From Bacillota bacterium (GTDB lineage: Bacteria > Bacillota > Clostridia > Oscillospirales > Acutalibacteraceae), in contig JAQXJH010000060.1 in NCBI GenBank assembly GCA_029008595.1, forward strand, positions 1-38,412: DNA of 38,412 nucleotides, given 5' to 3'. Shown here piece by piece: positions 1 to 8,309 of this stretch (positions within the stretch are counted from its first letter, which is position 1; every line of letters begins with the position of its first letter). Below the pieces are notes generated by a model. It had not been told where the DNA came from, made no database searches, and saw nothing but the letters and a program-made list of their open reading frames with translations. Both the position numbers and the translations under genes were made by a program.

Positions 1-454
1 ATGTTTCCGGCTTGATGTTGCAGCCGGTGCGGCTCGGCACATTGTAGAGGATGCAGGGAAGGTCAACGCGCTCGGCAACATAGTTGAAGTGCTTGATCAA
101 CCCCGCCTGCGAGGTTTTGTTGTAATAGGGCGAAACCAGCAGCAGAGCGTCCGCACCCATTGCCGCGGCCTCCTGCGAAAGCTTCAGCGCATAGGCGGTG
201 TCGTTGCTTCCGGTTCCTGCAATCACCGGAACGCGATGATTGATTTTTTCAATGGTGTGCCGCATAACATCGCAATGCTCCGTGTGGTCGAGCGTTGCCG
301 ATTCGCCGGTCGTACCGCAGGTGACAATGGCGTCTGCACCGTTTGCGATCTGATACTCGATCAGCCGGTCAAGCGCCTCATAGTTGACGGAGCCGTCCGG
401 AAAGAAGGGGGTGATGATCGCAGTAGCAACGCCGGTAAAGACGGTTTTCTTCAT
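1..454 (-). CDS. dapA: 4-hydroxy-tetrahydrodipicolinate synthase, N-terminal part (cut by window edge)
   Basis: Condenses pyruvate with aspartate semialdehyde, the first step committed to diaminopimelate and lysine. Only about 151 codons are inside the window and the C-terminus lies beyond position 1. The visible part begins MKKTVFTGVATAIITPF and contains the family hallmarks: the GTTGES loop near residue 45-50, the AGTGSND stretch, and SPYYNK near residue 108-113. The YNVPSRTG segment holds the Tyr and Arg of the active site. The Schiff-base lysine would be further downstream and cannot be checked. The start is the ATG at 454, with GAAAGGA about 10 bases upstream. It lies 56 bases behind asd on the same strand, so both are probably one transcript under the lysine riboswitch at 1762-1938. 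Family assignment is secure. Confidence 0.96.
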   Translation of the reverse strand, partial: MKKTVFTGVATAIITPFFPDGSVNYEALDRLIEYQIANGADAIVTCGTTGESATLDHTEHCDVMRHTIEKINHRVPVIAGTGSNDTAYALKLSQEAAAMGADALLLVSPYYNKTSQAGLIKHFNYVAERVDLPCILYNVPSRTGCNIKPET

Positions 455-510
455 ACCGAATCACAAATCCTTTCAAAACAATCAAATAATCATCCGGTTA
501 TTCCCGAAGT

Positions 511-1590
511 TCAGTCCATATACCCTTCTGCGCACAGCAGCTCCGCCAACAGAACGGCGCCGCCGGCCGCACCGCGAAGCGTGTTATGCGAAAGGCAGAC
601 GAATTTAATGGTGTACTGCGTGTCGGGGCGGAGCCGTCCGATAGAGACCGCCATGCCGCCTTCCAGCATACGGTCAAGCTTTGCCTGCGGGCGGTCGGCT
701 TCGGTAAAGTAATGCAGAAACTGCTTCGGCGCGCTCGGCAGCTCAAGCTCCTGCGCGCGGCCGCGGTAATTTTCCCAGCGGGAAATGATCTCATCCATGG
801 TGGCCGGTTTTTCAAAGGAGCAGAAAACTGCCGCGGTGTGTCCGTCGGAAACGGGAACACGCAGGCACTGCGCTGTAACGGAGGGAGAAACCGCGTTCAC
901 AATGACGCCGTTTTCCACATGTCCCCAGATCTTCATCGGCTCCTGTTCGGATTTCTCTTCCTCGCCGCCGATATAGGGGATCACGTTATCCAGAATTTCG
1001 GGCCAGCGCTCAAAGGTTTTTCCTGCGCCGGAGATGGCCTGATAGGTGCAGGCGAGCACCTTGGTCACGTTCAGATCCATCAAGGGCTGAATTGCGGGCA
1101 CAGAGCTCTGCAGCGAGCAGTTGGATTTTACGGCAATAAAGCCGCGTTTGGTGCCAAGCCGTTTGCGCTGAGCCGGGATGACCTGAATGTGGTCTGCGTT
1201 GATCTCCGGCACGACCATCGGAACATCCGGGGTAGAGCGGTGAGCGCTGTTGTTGGAAACAACGGGGCACTCCTCTTTTGCGTAAGCCTCTTCCAGCGCC
1301 CGGATCTCTTCCTTTTTCATATTGACGGCGCAGAATACAAAATCGACCATGGAGGCGATCTTCTTCACGTCCTTTTCTGCGTCAAACAGAACCATATCGG
1401 CGTATTTCTGCGGCATCGGGGTCGTCATGGCCCAACGGCCGCTGACTGCCTGCGCATACGTTTTTCCGGCGGAATTTGCGCTTGCCGCCAGTGCTTTGAC
1501 GGTGAACCACGGGTGGTTTTCCAGAATCGTGAGGAACCGCTGACCGACCATACCGGTTGCGCCGATAACGCCGACTTCATATTTTTTCAT
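511..1590 (-). CDS. asd: Aspartate-semialdehyde dehydrogenase
   Basis: Reduces aspartyl phosphate to aspartate semialdehyde in the cytoplasm, supplying lysine/DAP, threonine and methionine synthesis. The 359-residue product starts with a Rossmann loop GVIGATGMVGQ. The catalytic cysteine sits in KSNCSLQ near residue 158 and the catalytic histidine in RVPVSDGHTA near residue 251. The SNNSAHR and VPEIN segments resemble the archaeal/fungal-type branch of the family more than the E. coli type. I chose the ATG at 1590, because GAAAGGA lies 11 bases before it; a TTG two codons upstream is also open. It is first in an operon with dapA and is preceded by an L-box leader and terminator, so expression should fall when lysine is high. 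Confidence 0.96.
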   Translation of the reverse strand: MKKYEVGVIGATGMVGQRFLTILENHPWFTVKALAASANSAGKTYAQAVSGRWAMTTPMPQKYADMVLFDAEKDVKKIASMVDFVFCAVNMKKEEIRALEEAYAKEECPVVSNNSAHRSTPDVPMVVPEINADHIQVIPAQRKRLGTKRGFIAVKSNCSLQSSVPAIQPLMDLNVTKVLACTYQAISGAGKTFERWPEILDNVIPYIGGEEEKSEQEPMKIWGHVENGVIVNAVSPSVTAQCLRVPVSDGHTAAVFCSFEKPATMDEIISRWENYRGRAQELELPSAPKQFLHYFTEADRPQAKLDRMLEGGMAVSIGRLRPDTQYTIKFVCLSHNTLRGAAGGAVLLAELLCAEGYMD

Positions 1591-1693
1591 TTTCAAACCA
1601 TTCCTTTCAACTGAATTGTGCGCGAGTCTATCCCTCGTCTTTTCAAAGATCAGACATTGCTACGCTGCAAGAAAGAGAAAAATAATTCAAGAT

Positions 1694-1720
1694 AATAAAA
1701 AAACCGGTTGTCAACCGGTC
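1694..1720 (-). terminator. Intrinsic terminator of the lysine riboswitch
   Basis: On the minus strand ACCGGTT and AACCGGT pair around a three-base loop (1703-1719) and run into TTTTTTTATT (to about 1694). It lies between the L-box aptamer and asd, the position expected for the expression platform. The antiterminator partner was not traced. Confidence 0.85.
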
Positions 1721-1761
1721 ATCAATGCAATATAATAAAAGCTACATGTGCAGCATACGTG

Positions 1762-1938
1762 TCTGCCGATAGCTCTCCATCACAAAAGCATGATGACAGT
1801 TGCAGGGCTTTCGCCGGAACAACCAGGAAGCTGCCTGCCGCCGGCATTTCCTTCGGCGACAGATACCTTTCACACACGGTCTCGGGCTTTCGGCAGCCTC
1901 GCGGGTGTTACTCATCAGAGTCGCGCCTCTATCTTACG
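1762..1938 (-). promoter_or_regulatory. L-box lysine riboswitch aptamer
   Basis: Read on the minus strand, the segment opens with GATAGAGGCGCGACTCTGA. Next come GCCGAAAG and CGCCGAAGGAAA elements, and it closes with ACTGTCATCATG, a loop, and GATGGAGAGCTATC. The first and last blocks (GATAGAGG.CGCGA and TGGAGAGCTATC) pair to form P1 and are the most conserved parts of lysine riboswitches. The location upstream of asd-dapA fits exactly. Lysine binding should favour the terminator at 1694-1720 and switch the operon off. The assignment rests on motif order and context; no covariance search was run. Confidence 0.93.
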
Positions 1939-1961
1939 GATATTCTAATGTCCTGCATATT

Positions 1962-1990
1962 ACTATAGCATTCCGCAGAGCCGATGTCAA
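1962..1990 (-). promoter_or_regulatory. Promoter of the lysine leader-asd-dapA transcript
   Basis: On the minus strand TTGACA (1985-1990) is followed after 17 bases by TATAGT (1962-1967). This is a near-consensus sigma-A promoter placed about 20 bases before the L-box aptamer. Confidence 0.88.
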
Positions 1991-2122
1991 TTTATTATTC
2001 CGGCCGTACAAAAATTTTGGCAGGAAACCAAAAATCAGCTCTTTTGCCGCAAAATTTTAGGATAAAACCATCCTCATTTTTTCTGAGGAACAAGCAAAAA
2101 ACAGAAAGGAACCTGATGACCC

Positions 2123-3148
2123 ATGCAGCGCAGCGAGTTTTTTTATGATCTTCCGGAGGAATTGATCGCGCAGACTCCGGTGGAACCGCGCGACCACAGC
2201 CGGCTGATGACGCTGGACAGAAAGACGGGAGCGGTGACGCACCGCCATTTTTACGATATTGAAACGCTGCTTCGCCCCGGAGACTGCCTGATCGTGAACG
2301 ATTCCCGCGTTCTGCCGGCAAGGATCTTCGGCGTCAAGGAGGATACCGGTGCGAATGTGGAATTTCTTCTGCTGACGCCGAAGGGAGGCAGCCGTTGGGA
2401 GGTGCTTGCCGGGCCGGGACGCCGCGCCAAACCGGGCAGCCGTTTCGTGTTCGGCGAAGGTCTGCTCCGCGCCGAGGTGCTGGAGGTGCTCGAAGGAGGG
2501 AACCGTCTGGTGGAATTCTCCTGTGACGGCAATTTTTTTGCCGTTCTGGATCAGATCGGCCAGATGCCGCTTCCGCCGTATATCCATGAAAAGCTGCAGG
2601 ATCAGGAGCGTTACCAGACGGTCTATTCCCGCGAGGTCGGGTCAGCCGCCGCGCCGACCGCCGGCCTGCATTTTACGCCCGAGCTGCTGGAGCGGCTGCA
2701 GCAGAAGGGCGTTTCCGTCGGCCGCGTCACGCTTCATGTCGGCCTCGGAACCTTCCGCCCGGTCAAAGTGGACGATATCACTCAGCATAAAATGCATGCC
2801 GAGCATTACCACCTGCCTGCCGAAACCGCGGAGCTGATCAATCGCACCAAAGCGCAGGGAGGAAGAGTGATCGCGGTGGGAACGACCAGCTGCCGCACGC
2901 TGGAATCGGTCGCAGCTTATGAAGGGAAGATCTGCGAATCGGACGGCTGGACCAGCATCTTTATCTATCCCGGCTATTCGTTCAAGGTGCTCGACGGCCT
3001 GATCACGAATTTTCATCTGCCGGAAAGCACGCTGATCATGCTCGTTTCCGCCTTTGCCGGCTATGATCATACTATGCAGGCCTATCGGGAGGCGGTACAG
3101 GAAAAATACAGATTTTTTTCATTCGGAGACGCAATGTTCATTGTGTAA
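2123..3148 (+). CDS. queA: S-adenosylmethionine:tRNA ribosyltransferase-isomerase
   Basis: Transfers and isomerises the ribosyl part of SAM onto preQ1-modified tRNA to give epoxyqueuosine. At 341 residues it has the usual length. Diagnostic stretches are the N-terminal [13 protein letters not shown], the [14 protein letters not shown] block, [16 protein letters not shown], the [17 protein letters not shown] block, and [18 protein letters not shown] near the C-terminus. The start at 2123 has AAAGGA 12 bases upstream; the ATG at 2115 is out of frame. No clear sigma-A promoter was found between the divergent asd promoter and this gene. The partner enzyme gene tgt lies 9 kb downstream at 12150, separated by the moxR operon and the AT-rich insert. 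Confidence 0.97.
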   Translation: MQRSEFFYDLPEELIAQTPVEPRDHSRLMTLDRKTGAVTHRHFYDIETLLRPGDCLIVNDSRVLPARIFGVKEDTGANVEFLLLTPKGGSRWEVLAGPGRRAKPGSRFVFGEGLLRAEVLEVLEGGNRLVEFSCDGNFFAVLDQIGQMPLPPYIHEKLQDQERYQTVYSREVGSAAAPTAGLHFTPELLERLQQKGVSVGRVTLHVGLGTFRPVKVDDITQHKMHAEHYHLPAETAELINRTKAQGGRVIAVGTTSCRTLESVAAYEGKICESDGWTSIFIYPGYSFKVLDGLITNFHLPESTLIMLVSAFAGYDHTMQAYREAVQEKYRFFSFGDAMFIV

Positions 3149-3167
3149 AACTGCATTTTTGTTTCAG

Positions 3168-3206
3168 GGGAGTTTTCCGTTCAGGGCGGAAGGCTCTCTT
3201 TTTTTT
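3168..3206 (+). terminator. Intrinsic terminator after queA
   Basis: GGGAG..TTCCG pairs with CGGAA..CTCTC around a seven-base loop, with a TT/GG internal mismatch, and is followed by eight T residues (3199-3206). It ends the queA transcript before the moxR promoter. Confidence 0.8.
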
Positions 3207-3268
3207 GTGGCGCGCGGTCTGACAAAAAAGCTTCAGAAAAAATATTTTCGGGTATAAACGGATATGAC

Positions 3269-3296
3269 TTGACATTTTTCTGTTTTTCGGTAATAC
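3269..3296 (+). promoter_or_regulatory. Promoter of the moxR-DUF58-tgpA operon
   Basis: TTGACA (3269-3274) is followed after 16 bases by TAATAC (3291-3296). The moxR start codon lies about 60 bases downstream. The -10 is imperfect; the -35 is exact. Confidence 0.7.
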
Positions 3297-3355
3297 TGTT
3301 GTTATATATTCGTGGCGTTTTCCTTGAAAATCAAAGAGCAGTTAGGGTGAATTTA

Positions 3356-4282
3356 ATGGAAGATGCAAAAAAAGTAATCGATGAAGTAAAAAAAGCAGTA
3401 GTCGGGAAGGATGACGTTCTGGAAAAGGTTCTGATGGCGATTCTGGCGAAGGGCCATGTTTTGCTGGAAGACGTGCCCGGCGTCGGCAAGACCACAATGG
3501 CGATTGCATTTTCCCGGGCGATGGAGCTTTCGTATAAGCGGCTGCAGTTTACCCCGGACGTTATGCCGTCCGACGTAACAGGATATACCGTGTTTCAGCA
3601 TGCGGAAGGAACCAGCGTTTTTGTTCCCGGCGCGGTGATGTGCAATCTGTTTCTGGCGGACGAGATCAACCGTACCTCCAGCAAAACGCAGTCTGCGCTG
3701 CTGGAGGTCATGGAAGAAAGCGCCGTGACCGTGGACGGCGTGACCCATCCGGTGCCGAAGCCGTTTCTTGTGATCGCAACGCAGAATCCGGTCGGTTCGT
3801 CCGGAACGCAGCCGCTGCCGGAATCGCAGATCGACCGGTTCATGGTTCGCCTTTCTCTGGGCTATCCGGACCGGCAGAGCGAAATGGAGATGCTGCGCCG
3901 CCGCAAACAGAATGCCGTCGAACCGATCGGGCAGGTGATCCCCCCCGAACGGCTGATCGCGATGCAGGAACAGGCTTCGCAGGTCTTTGTCTCCGACGCA
4001 TTGTATGATTATATCACTGCGCTGACCGCCTGGACGCGTGAGCAGCCGGAGATCCGGCTCGGTGTCAGTCCGCGGGGATCCATTGCTCTGATGGAAATGG
4101 CAAAAGCGTGCGCCGTTCTGCGCGACCGGGATTATCTGGCGCCGGAGGACGTCCGCGAGGTGTTTGCCGATGTCTGTTCTCACAGAATCATTCCCGGGCC
4201 AAAAGCGCGCATCGGCGGTGTGGGTGTGCCGGAGCTGGTCGCGCGCGCTCTGGAACAGGTCAAGGCTCCGCCCGCCGTATAA
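3356..4282 (+). CDS. MoxR-family AAA+ ATPase
   Basis: A cytoplasmic AAA+ ATPase of the MoxR/RavA group, proteins thought to act as chaperones for assembly or activation of partner complexes. The 308-residue product has Walker A in DVPGVGKTTM (about residues 41-50), Walker B in LFLADEINR (about 101-108), a sensor-1 ATQNP motif and the C-terminal lid with GVSPRGSIAL. I chose the ATG at 3356 because AGGGTGA lies just upstream and the predicted promoter overlaps the earlier part of the open frame. Its stop overlaps the first ATG of the next frame by one base. A DUF58 protein and a transglutaminase-like membrane protein follow, a common triad in bacteria. No substrate can be named from sequence. 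Confidence 0.95.
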   Translation: MEDAKKVIDEVKKAVVGKDDVLEKVLMAILAKGHVLLEDVPGVGKTTMAIAFSRAMELSYKRLQFTPDVMPSDVTGYTVFQHAEGTSVFVPGAVMCNLFLADEINRTSSKTQSALLEVMEESAVTVDGVTHPVPKPFLVIATQNPVGSSGTQPLPESQIDRFMVRLSLGYPDRQSEMEMLRRRKQNAVEPIGQVIPPERLIAMQEQASQVFVSDALYDYITALTAWTREQPEIRLGVSPRGSIALMEMAKACAVLRDRDYLAPEDVREVFADVCSHRIIPGPKARIGGVGVPELVARALEQVKAPPAV

Positions 4283-4326
4283 TGTTCCCGGCCGAATCAA
4301 CTGCGCAGAAAGGGATGATCGAAGCA

Positions 4327-5520
4327 ATGGCGAAGCAGAGGGTGGCTTATCTGTTGGTGCTGACCGTTTCCTTCGGCCTGTTTCTCTGGTGGGAGGATTA
4401 TATCGTACATCTGCTTTTTTATTTTCTGCTCCTGCTGCCGCTGATCTCGCTGGCGGTTTCGCTTCCGCTTTGTTTTCTGCTGCGGTGCAGGGTCGAATTC
4501 CCGGGAGCTACGGCAGAAAAAAATCGCGCGGTAACGCTGCGCCTTTGTCTGCGGAATCGCTGGATCGTTCCGGCCCCGTGTATCCGTGCCGTTGTGACCT
4601 GTGAAAATGCGCTGGGCGGGTTCGGAACGAAAGCAAAGCAGAAGGTGTGTTTTCCGGTCGGCTTCGCTTCCGAAAGCGAACGGCCGGTGACGTTTGAATT
4701 TCCTTATTGCGGAAAAATAACGGTGTGCGTGCGGCATCTGCGCGCCTGCGATCTGCTGGGGATTTTTCCGCTGCCGGTTCTGCACCGCAAACCGTTCACC
4801 GCCTGTCTTTATGTTCTGCCGGAACGGCAGGAACTGGAATGTGCAGCGGACAGCGGAGCCGATCTGGGGCAGGAAAGCTCGGTTTATTCCGAAAAAAAGC
4901 CCGGCAATGACCCGGCGGAAATTTTCCGTCTGCGGGATTATCGCCCGGGCGACCGTCTGCACGCGGTTCATTGGAAGCTCAGCGCCCGGCTCGAACGCCT
5001 GATAGTCAAGGAATTCGGTCTTCCGCTGAACACGTCTGTCCGTTTTTTGTTCGAATTGGGCCGGGACGCGGATCTTGCTCAGGCCGACCGGCTGCTGGAA
5101 GCCTTTTTTTCCATCGCTGCATTTCAGGTGGAAGAGGAAATGATCCTGACGGTGCAGTGGCTGATGCCGTCCCGCCAACTGGAAACACGCACCGTTGAGG
5201 ATGAGGACACTTTGGCAGAAGCGCTGCACAGGCTGCTGAACCTGCAGTCCTCGCCGGACAGCGACGGGGCGCTGGAAGCCTTTTCAAAGGAAGAGATCCC
5301 CGCAGGCTGTCATCTGATCTATCTGTCGGCGGTGCAAAACGGCGCTCCCGCGGCGGATTTGCTGGAAGAATTGCTTCAGACGGGGGTCTGCGGCCGCGTT
5401 TCCGTGCTGACGGCCGGCGGCGAAAAGGACTTTTCCGTTCTGCAGGGCATTCCCGGCTGCGGCGTCTATTCTTTGAACGACGGAGTGCTGAACGCCGGTC
5501 TGGAAGAAATGAAAGTGTGA
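4327..5520 (+). CDS. DUF58 domain membrane protein
   Basis: About 397 residues. Two hydrophobic segments near the N-terminus (roughly residues 7-22 and 27-53) anchor it, followed by a cytoplasmic or exposed region. The DUF58 signature YRPGDRLHAVHWKLSAR lies near residues 204-220. DUF58 proteins are coupled to MoxR ATPases and often resemble a von Willebrand A fold, but their biochemical role is unsettled. The start is ambiguous: the frame is open from the ATG at 4282, which overlaps the moxR stop, and there are ATGs at 4315 and 4327. AGAAAGGG at 4308-4314 fits 4327 best. It overlaps or abuts the next gene, consistent with translational coupling. Confidence 0.88.
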   Translation: MAKQRVAYLLVLTVSFGLFLWWEDYIVHLLFYFLLLLPLISLAVSLPLCFLLRCRVEFPGATAEKNRAVTLRLCLRNRWIVPAPCIRAVVTCENALGGFGTKAKQKVCFPVGFASESERPVTFEFPYCGKITVCVRHLRACDLLGIFPLPVLHRKPFTACLYVLPERQELECAADSGADLGQESSVYSEKKPGNDPAEIFRLRDYRPGDRLHAVHWKLSARLERLIVKEFGLPLNTSVRFLFELGRDADLAQADRLLEAFFSIAAFQVEEEMILTVQWLMPSRQLETRTVEDEDTLAEALHRLLNLQSSPDSDGALEAFSKEEIPAGCHLIYLSAVQNGAPAADLLEELLQTGVCGRVSVLTAGGEKDFSVLQGIPGCGVYSLNDGVLNAGLEEMKV

Positions 5521-5537
5521 AAAGGAATGGTTCGTCA

Positions 5538-8132
5538 ATGAAAGACAAGCATGCGGCAGCACCGGCGCAGTTTTTGCCGGATTCTTTTCCGCCGGACCGG
5601 GGGCCGGTCCCCAAACAGGAAACTGCAGCCTCGGTTCTGCTGTGCAGCGGTGTTTTCGGGCTGGCGCTTTTCGGCTGCCTGTTTCTGTTTCTGAATGTTT
5701 TTGATCTTCCGGTCGTTCTTTTTCCGTGCGCTGCGGCAGCCGTTGTCTGCTGGGCGCTCTGGACGGCAATGTTCGCTTTGCTGAAAGGCAGGCGGAAGCT
5801 CTGGCTGACGGTTCCGGTTCTGCTGATGATCCTGCTGGCCGTTCTGCTTCGGCAGCCGCTGCAGCAGGGACTTTTGCGGTATTACAACCGCCTGGCCGAT
5901 ATGCTGAACATGACGACCTACTGGACGTTTCCGCGCGCGCCGCTGCAGCTGTCCGACCAATCGGCAGCCGTGGTGCAGAATACGCTGGCGGTCCGCTTCC
6001 TGTTTTTCTGGGTATCGCTTTTTGCGGGATACGCTGCGGTCGGACGCCGGAGCACCGGGCTGCTGTTTGCCGTCACGGCGGTATTTCTGTGGGCGCCGGT
6101 CGGGTTTCGTCTGCCGGTTTTGCTTCCGGCCTTTTTTGCCGTTCTGATCTCGTATTTTACACTTTATTCTTTCCGGCTCGGCACACGGCGGCAGCCCGGC
6201 TTTCGTCCGGGGCGAAAAAGGCGGCGCGGCGAAGGCCGTTTCCGCGCTTCGCGGATGCAGACCTTTGCGGTGATGCCGGCTGCGGCAGCGGCGGCGGTGC
6301 TTGCGGTGCTGATCCTTCCGCAGCAAGGCTACCGGCGGCCGCAGTCCATGTCACAGCTGCGCAGTTATGTGGAAAATTTTGAATGGTCAAAGGTGGACTG
6401 GAACAGCGTGTTCGGGATCCGCTTTCAGGGCTTTGGGGACGGCGATCTGCGGGATCTCGGTACGCTGAATCTTTCGGATCGTGTCGTTCTGAAGGTCAGA
6501 ACGGAACCGGGGCATACGGTATACCTGCACGACTTTGTCGGCGCAAAGCTGGAAAACAGAAAATGGGAAGCTATTACCGAACCGGAGTATCAAAGCGCCT
6601 CCGCCGCTTTTCCGGATCTTATTCCGCAGCGGCTTGGGGCAATGCTGTATGAATTCGAAGACGACTATCCGACCTACTGGGATGGCTCGTCTTTCTGGGA
6701 TGTTCCGGAAGCGTATCAGATCCGGATGCTGAATACGGGACTTCCCGAAGGAACGGCCTTCCTCAGCAGCTTTCTGTGTGAGGCGGACGAGCAGACGCTT
6801 GCGTTTTCGGCGGATGCGATGGCGTACACACGCGGCGGAGACGAGTTTTCCTTCTCCGTTTATCCGTTGTCCGGCTCTGGAATGGTCAGTTCATACCTGT
6901 CTATGTGGGGTCAGTTTGAGGATTATCGCGATTATTATCTGAACGTTTCCCGGGTCTATCCGGATGTTCTGTGCGTCCCGGAGGATGCACAGAACCGGCA
7001 GGGAGTCAGTTTCAGCGATTTTTATGCACAGCTGGAGGCATATCATCAATATCTTTACGACACCTATACCGAACTGCCGGAGGACACCCGGCAGGCGGCG
7101 CAGAGGTTGCTGGAAGAGTACAGGCTGCAGCGGAGGAATATCGATATTGAACGGGCGATCTGCGATGTGCGCGATCTGCTGCAGAAAACCTGCCGTTATT
7201 CGCTTTCCCCCGGGCAGATCCCGCCCGATGCAGATTTTACGACCTATTTTCTGGAGAAAAGCAGGGAGGGCTACTGCGTTCATTTTGCCACTGCGTCGGC
7301 AGTTCTGCTGCGCGCCATGGGGATCCCCGTCCGGTATGCCGAAGGCTTTGTGCTCACCAGATTCGATTCCGCCGAAAGAACCGATCCGGACGATTATATC
7401 TGGATCAGGGAGAACAGAGCGCATGCATGGATCGAAGTGTATGATCCGGTTCGTCTGGAATGGATCCCGGTCGAGATGACACCGGGATTCAGCGATATGA
7501 GCGGGACGGTAAATCCGAACGCAGCCCCGGCAGTCAGCTCCTCTGCTCCGAGGCCTTCCTCTGCTCCGTCCTCTTCCCGGGAAGAAGAGTCTTCTTCTTC
7601 CAGACCGCCGGTCGAGTCGCGTCTGCCGCTTTCTTCGGCGCAGACTTCCTCCTCCGCAGCGGTGCCGCAGAATCCGTCGGAAAACGGCTCCTCTTTCGAT
7701 CTTCGCGGCTGGATCCCGTTCTTTGCTGTGCTGGCGGCTGCCGTTCTCGCCGTCCTGCTGCTGTGCAGCATCCGCCGCGCAAGAGCCTTGCTGCGGCAGA
7801 AAAAACTTTTCCAGCAGGATACCGATCAGGCAGTGCTGTACGGCTGCCGGTTCCTGATCGCCATGCTGCGCGCGGCAGGCTGTCCGGTGCCGAAAAATGA
7901 CGATACGCCGGAAAGCTATACCAAAAAAGCGCTTGCTGTGATCTCCTGGCTGCCGCGCCGCCATCTCCGTGCTGTGCTGGAGTCCGGGCAGAAGGCCCGC
8001 TTCGCGGAAAAACCGTGTTCTGCCGAAGAACAGCAGGCTGCTGCGGATCTGGTCAGCGAGCTTCTGACCATGCTCCCGAACCAGATGCCGAGGCTGCGCG
8101 CCGCATGGTTCCGGATGCGTTTCCCGCGCTGA
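5538..8132 (+). CDS. TgpA-like membrane transglutaminase domain protein
   Basis: A large (864-residue) membrane protein with several N-terminal hydrophobic segments in the first 260 residues, then an extracytoplasmic transglutaminase-core region. The catalytic triad can be read as Cys580 in GYCVHFATASAV, His629 in RAHAWIEVYDP and Asp636. A Ser/Pro-rich linker (about residues 660-715) leads to another membrane segment and a C-terminal cytoplasmic domain resembling DUF4129. The order matches TgpA/YebA-type proteins encoded with MoxR and DUF58. The start at 5538 follows AAAGGA by 12 bases; a GTG at 5517 overlapping the previous stop is the alternative. Its last 15 bases, including the TGA, recur exactly at 12014-12028, at the far end of an AT-rich insert. 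The actual substrate is unknown. Confidence 0.92.
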   Translation: MKDKHAAAPAQFLPDSFPPDRGPVPKQETAASVLLCSGVFGLALFGCLFLFLNVFDLPVVLFPCAAAAVVCWALWTAMFALLKGRRKLWLTVPVLLMILLAVLLRQPLQQGLLRYYNRLADMLNMTTYWTFPRAPLQLSDQSAAVVQNTLAVRFLFFWVSLFAGYAAVGRRSTGLLFAVTAVFLWAPVGFRLPVLLPAFFAVLISYFTLYSFRLGTRRQPGFRPGRKRRRGEGRFRASRMQTFAVMPAAAAAAVLAVLILPQQGYRRPQSMSQLRSYVENFEWSKVDWNSVFGIRFQGFGDGDLRDLGTLNLSDRVVLKVRTEPGHTVYLHDFVGAKLENRKWEAITEPEYQSASAAFPDLIPQRLGAMLYEFEDDYPTYWDGSSFWDVPEAYQIRMLNTGLPEGTAFLSSFLCEADEQTLAFSADAMAYTRGGDEFSFSVYPLSGSGMVSSYLSMWGQFEDYRDYYLNVSRVYPDVLCVPEDAQNRQGVSFSDFYAQLEAYHQYLYDTYTELPEDTRQAAQRLLEEYRLQRRNIDIERAICDVRDLLQKTCRYSLSPGQIPPDADFTTYFLEKSREGYCVHFATASAVLLRAMGIPVRYAEGFVLTRFDSAERTDPDDYIWIRENRAHAWIEVYDPVRLEWIPVEMTPGFSDMSGTVNPNAAPAVSSSAPRPSSAPSSSREEESSSSRPPVESRLPLSSAQTSSSAAVPQNPSENGSSFDLRGWIPFFAVLAAAVLAVLLLCSIRRARALLRQKKLFQQDTDQAVLYGCRFLIAMLRAAGCPVPKNDDTPESYTKKALAVISWLPRRHLRAVLESGQKARFAEKPCSAEEQQAAADLVSELLTMLPNQMPRLRAAWFRMRFPR
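8118..8132 (+). repeat. Left 15-bp direct repeat of the AT-rich insert
   Basis: CGTTTCCCGCGCTGA, the last codons and stop of the transglutaminase gene. The identical 15 bases occur at 12014-12028, where they no longer belong to a gene. Composition changes sharply inside the pair. Confidence 0.85.
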
Positions 8133-8174
8133 CAAATATTTTTGATATTTTACATAATTTTTAACATCTGTAAG

Positions 8175-8203
8175 TTGACAAAAATCACACCGTATAATAT
8201 AAT
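8175..8203 (+). promoter_or_regulatory. Perfect consensus promoter of the insert operon
   Basis: TTGACA (8175-8180), a 17-base spacer and TATAAT (8198-8203) match the sigma-A consensus at all 12 positions. It lies just inside the left repeat and should drive the five-gene cluster that follows. A second TATAAT at 8193 has too short a spacer. Confidence 0.9.
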
Positions 8204-8242
8204 AAATTATAACAAAAAAGGAAAATTGCCTTAAATTTGCCT

Positions 8243-8278
8243 GAAAGAGAAAGGCCTTTCTGATGGCCTTTCTCTTTC
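8243..8278 (+). promoter_or_regulatory. 14-bp perfect hairpin in the leader of the insert operon
   Basis: GAAAGAGAAAGGCC (8243-8256) and GGCCTTTCTCTTTC (8265-8278) are exact reverse complements with an eight-base loop. It lies about 33 bases after the predicted transcript start and 31 bases before the first start codon. No T tract follows, only AAGCAG, so simple termination is doubtful. Attenuation, mRNA stabilisation or a protein-binding site are alternatives. Confidence 0.75.
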
Positions 8279-8309
8279 AAGCAGAATGGGACTGAGGGAT
8301 GTTGCTGTT

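Noticed and set aside
586-1614. Long plus-strand frame of 342 codons opposite asd
   Set aside because: It is the antisense shadow of asd. It has no ribosome site and no family pattern, while the minus-strand frame has clear dehydrogenase motifs.
4108-4326. Longer N-terminal version of the DUF58 protein starting inside moxR
   Set aside because: The added residues are Arg/Ala/Gly-rich and out of phase with moxR, and a ribosome site supports a start near 4327.
6891-8135. 414-codon minus-strand frame inside the transglutaminase gene
   Set aside because: Arg/His/Gln-rich composition typical of antisense frames in GC-rich genes. The plus strand encodes the catalytic triad.
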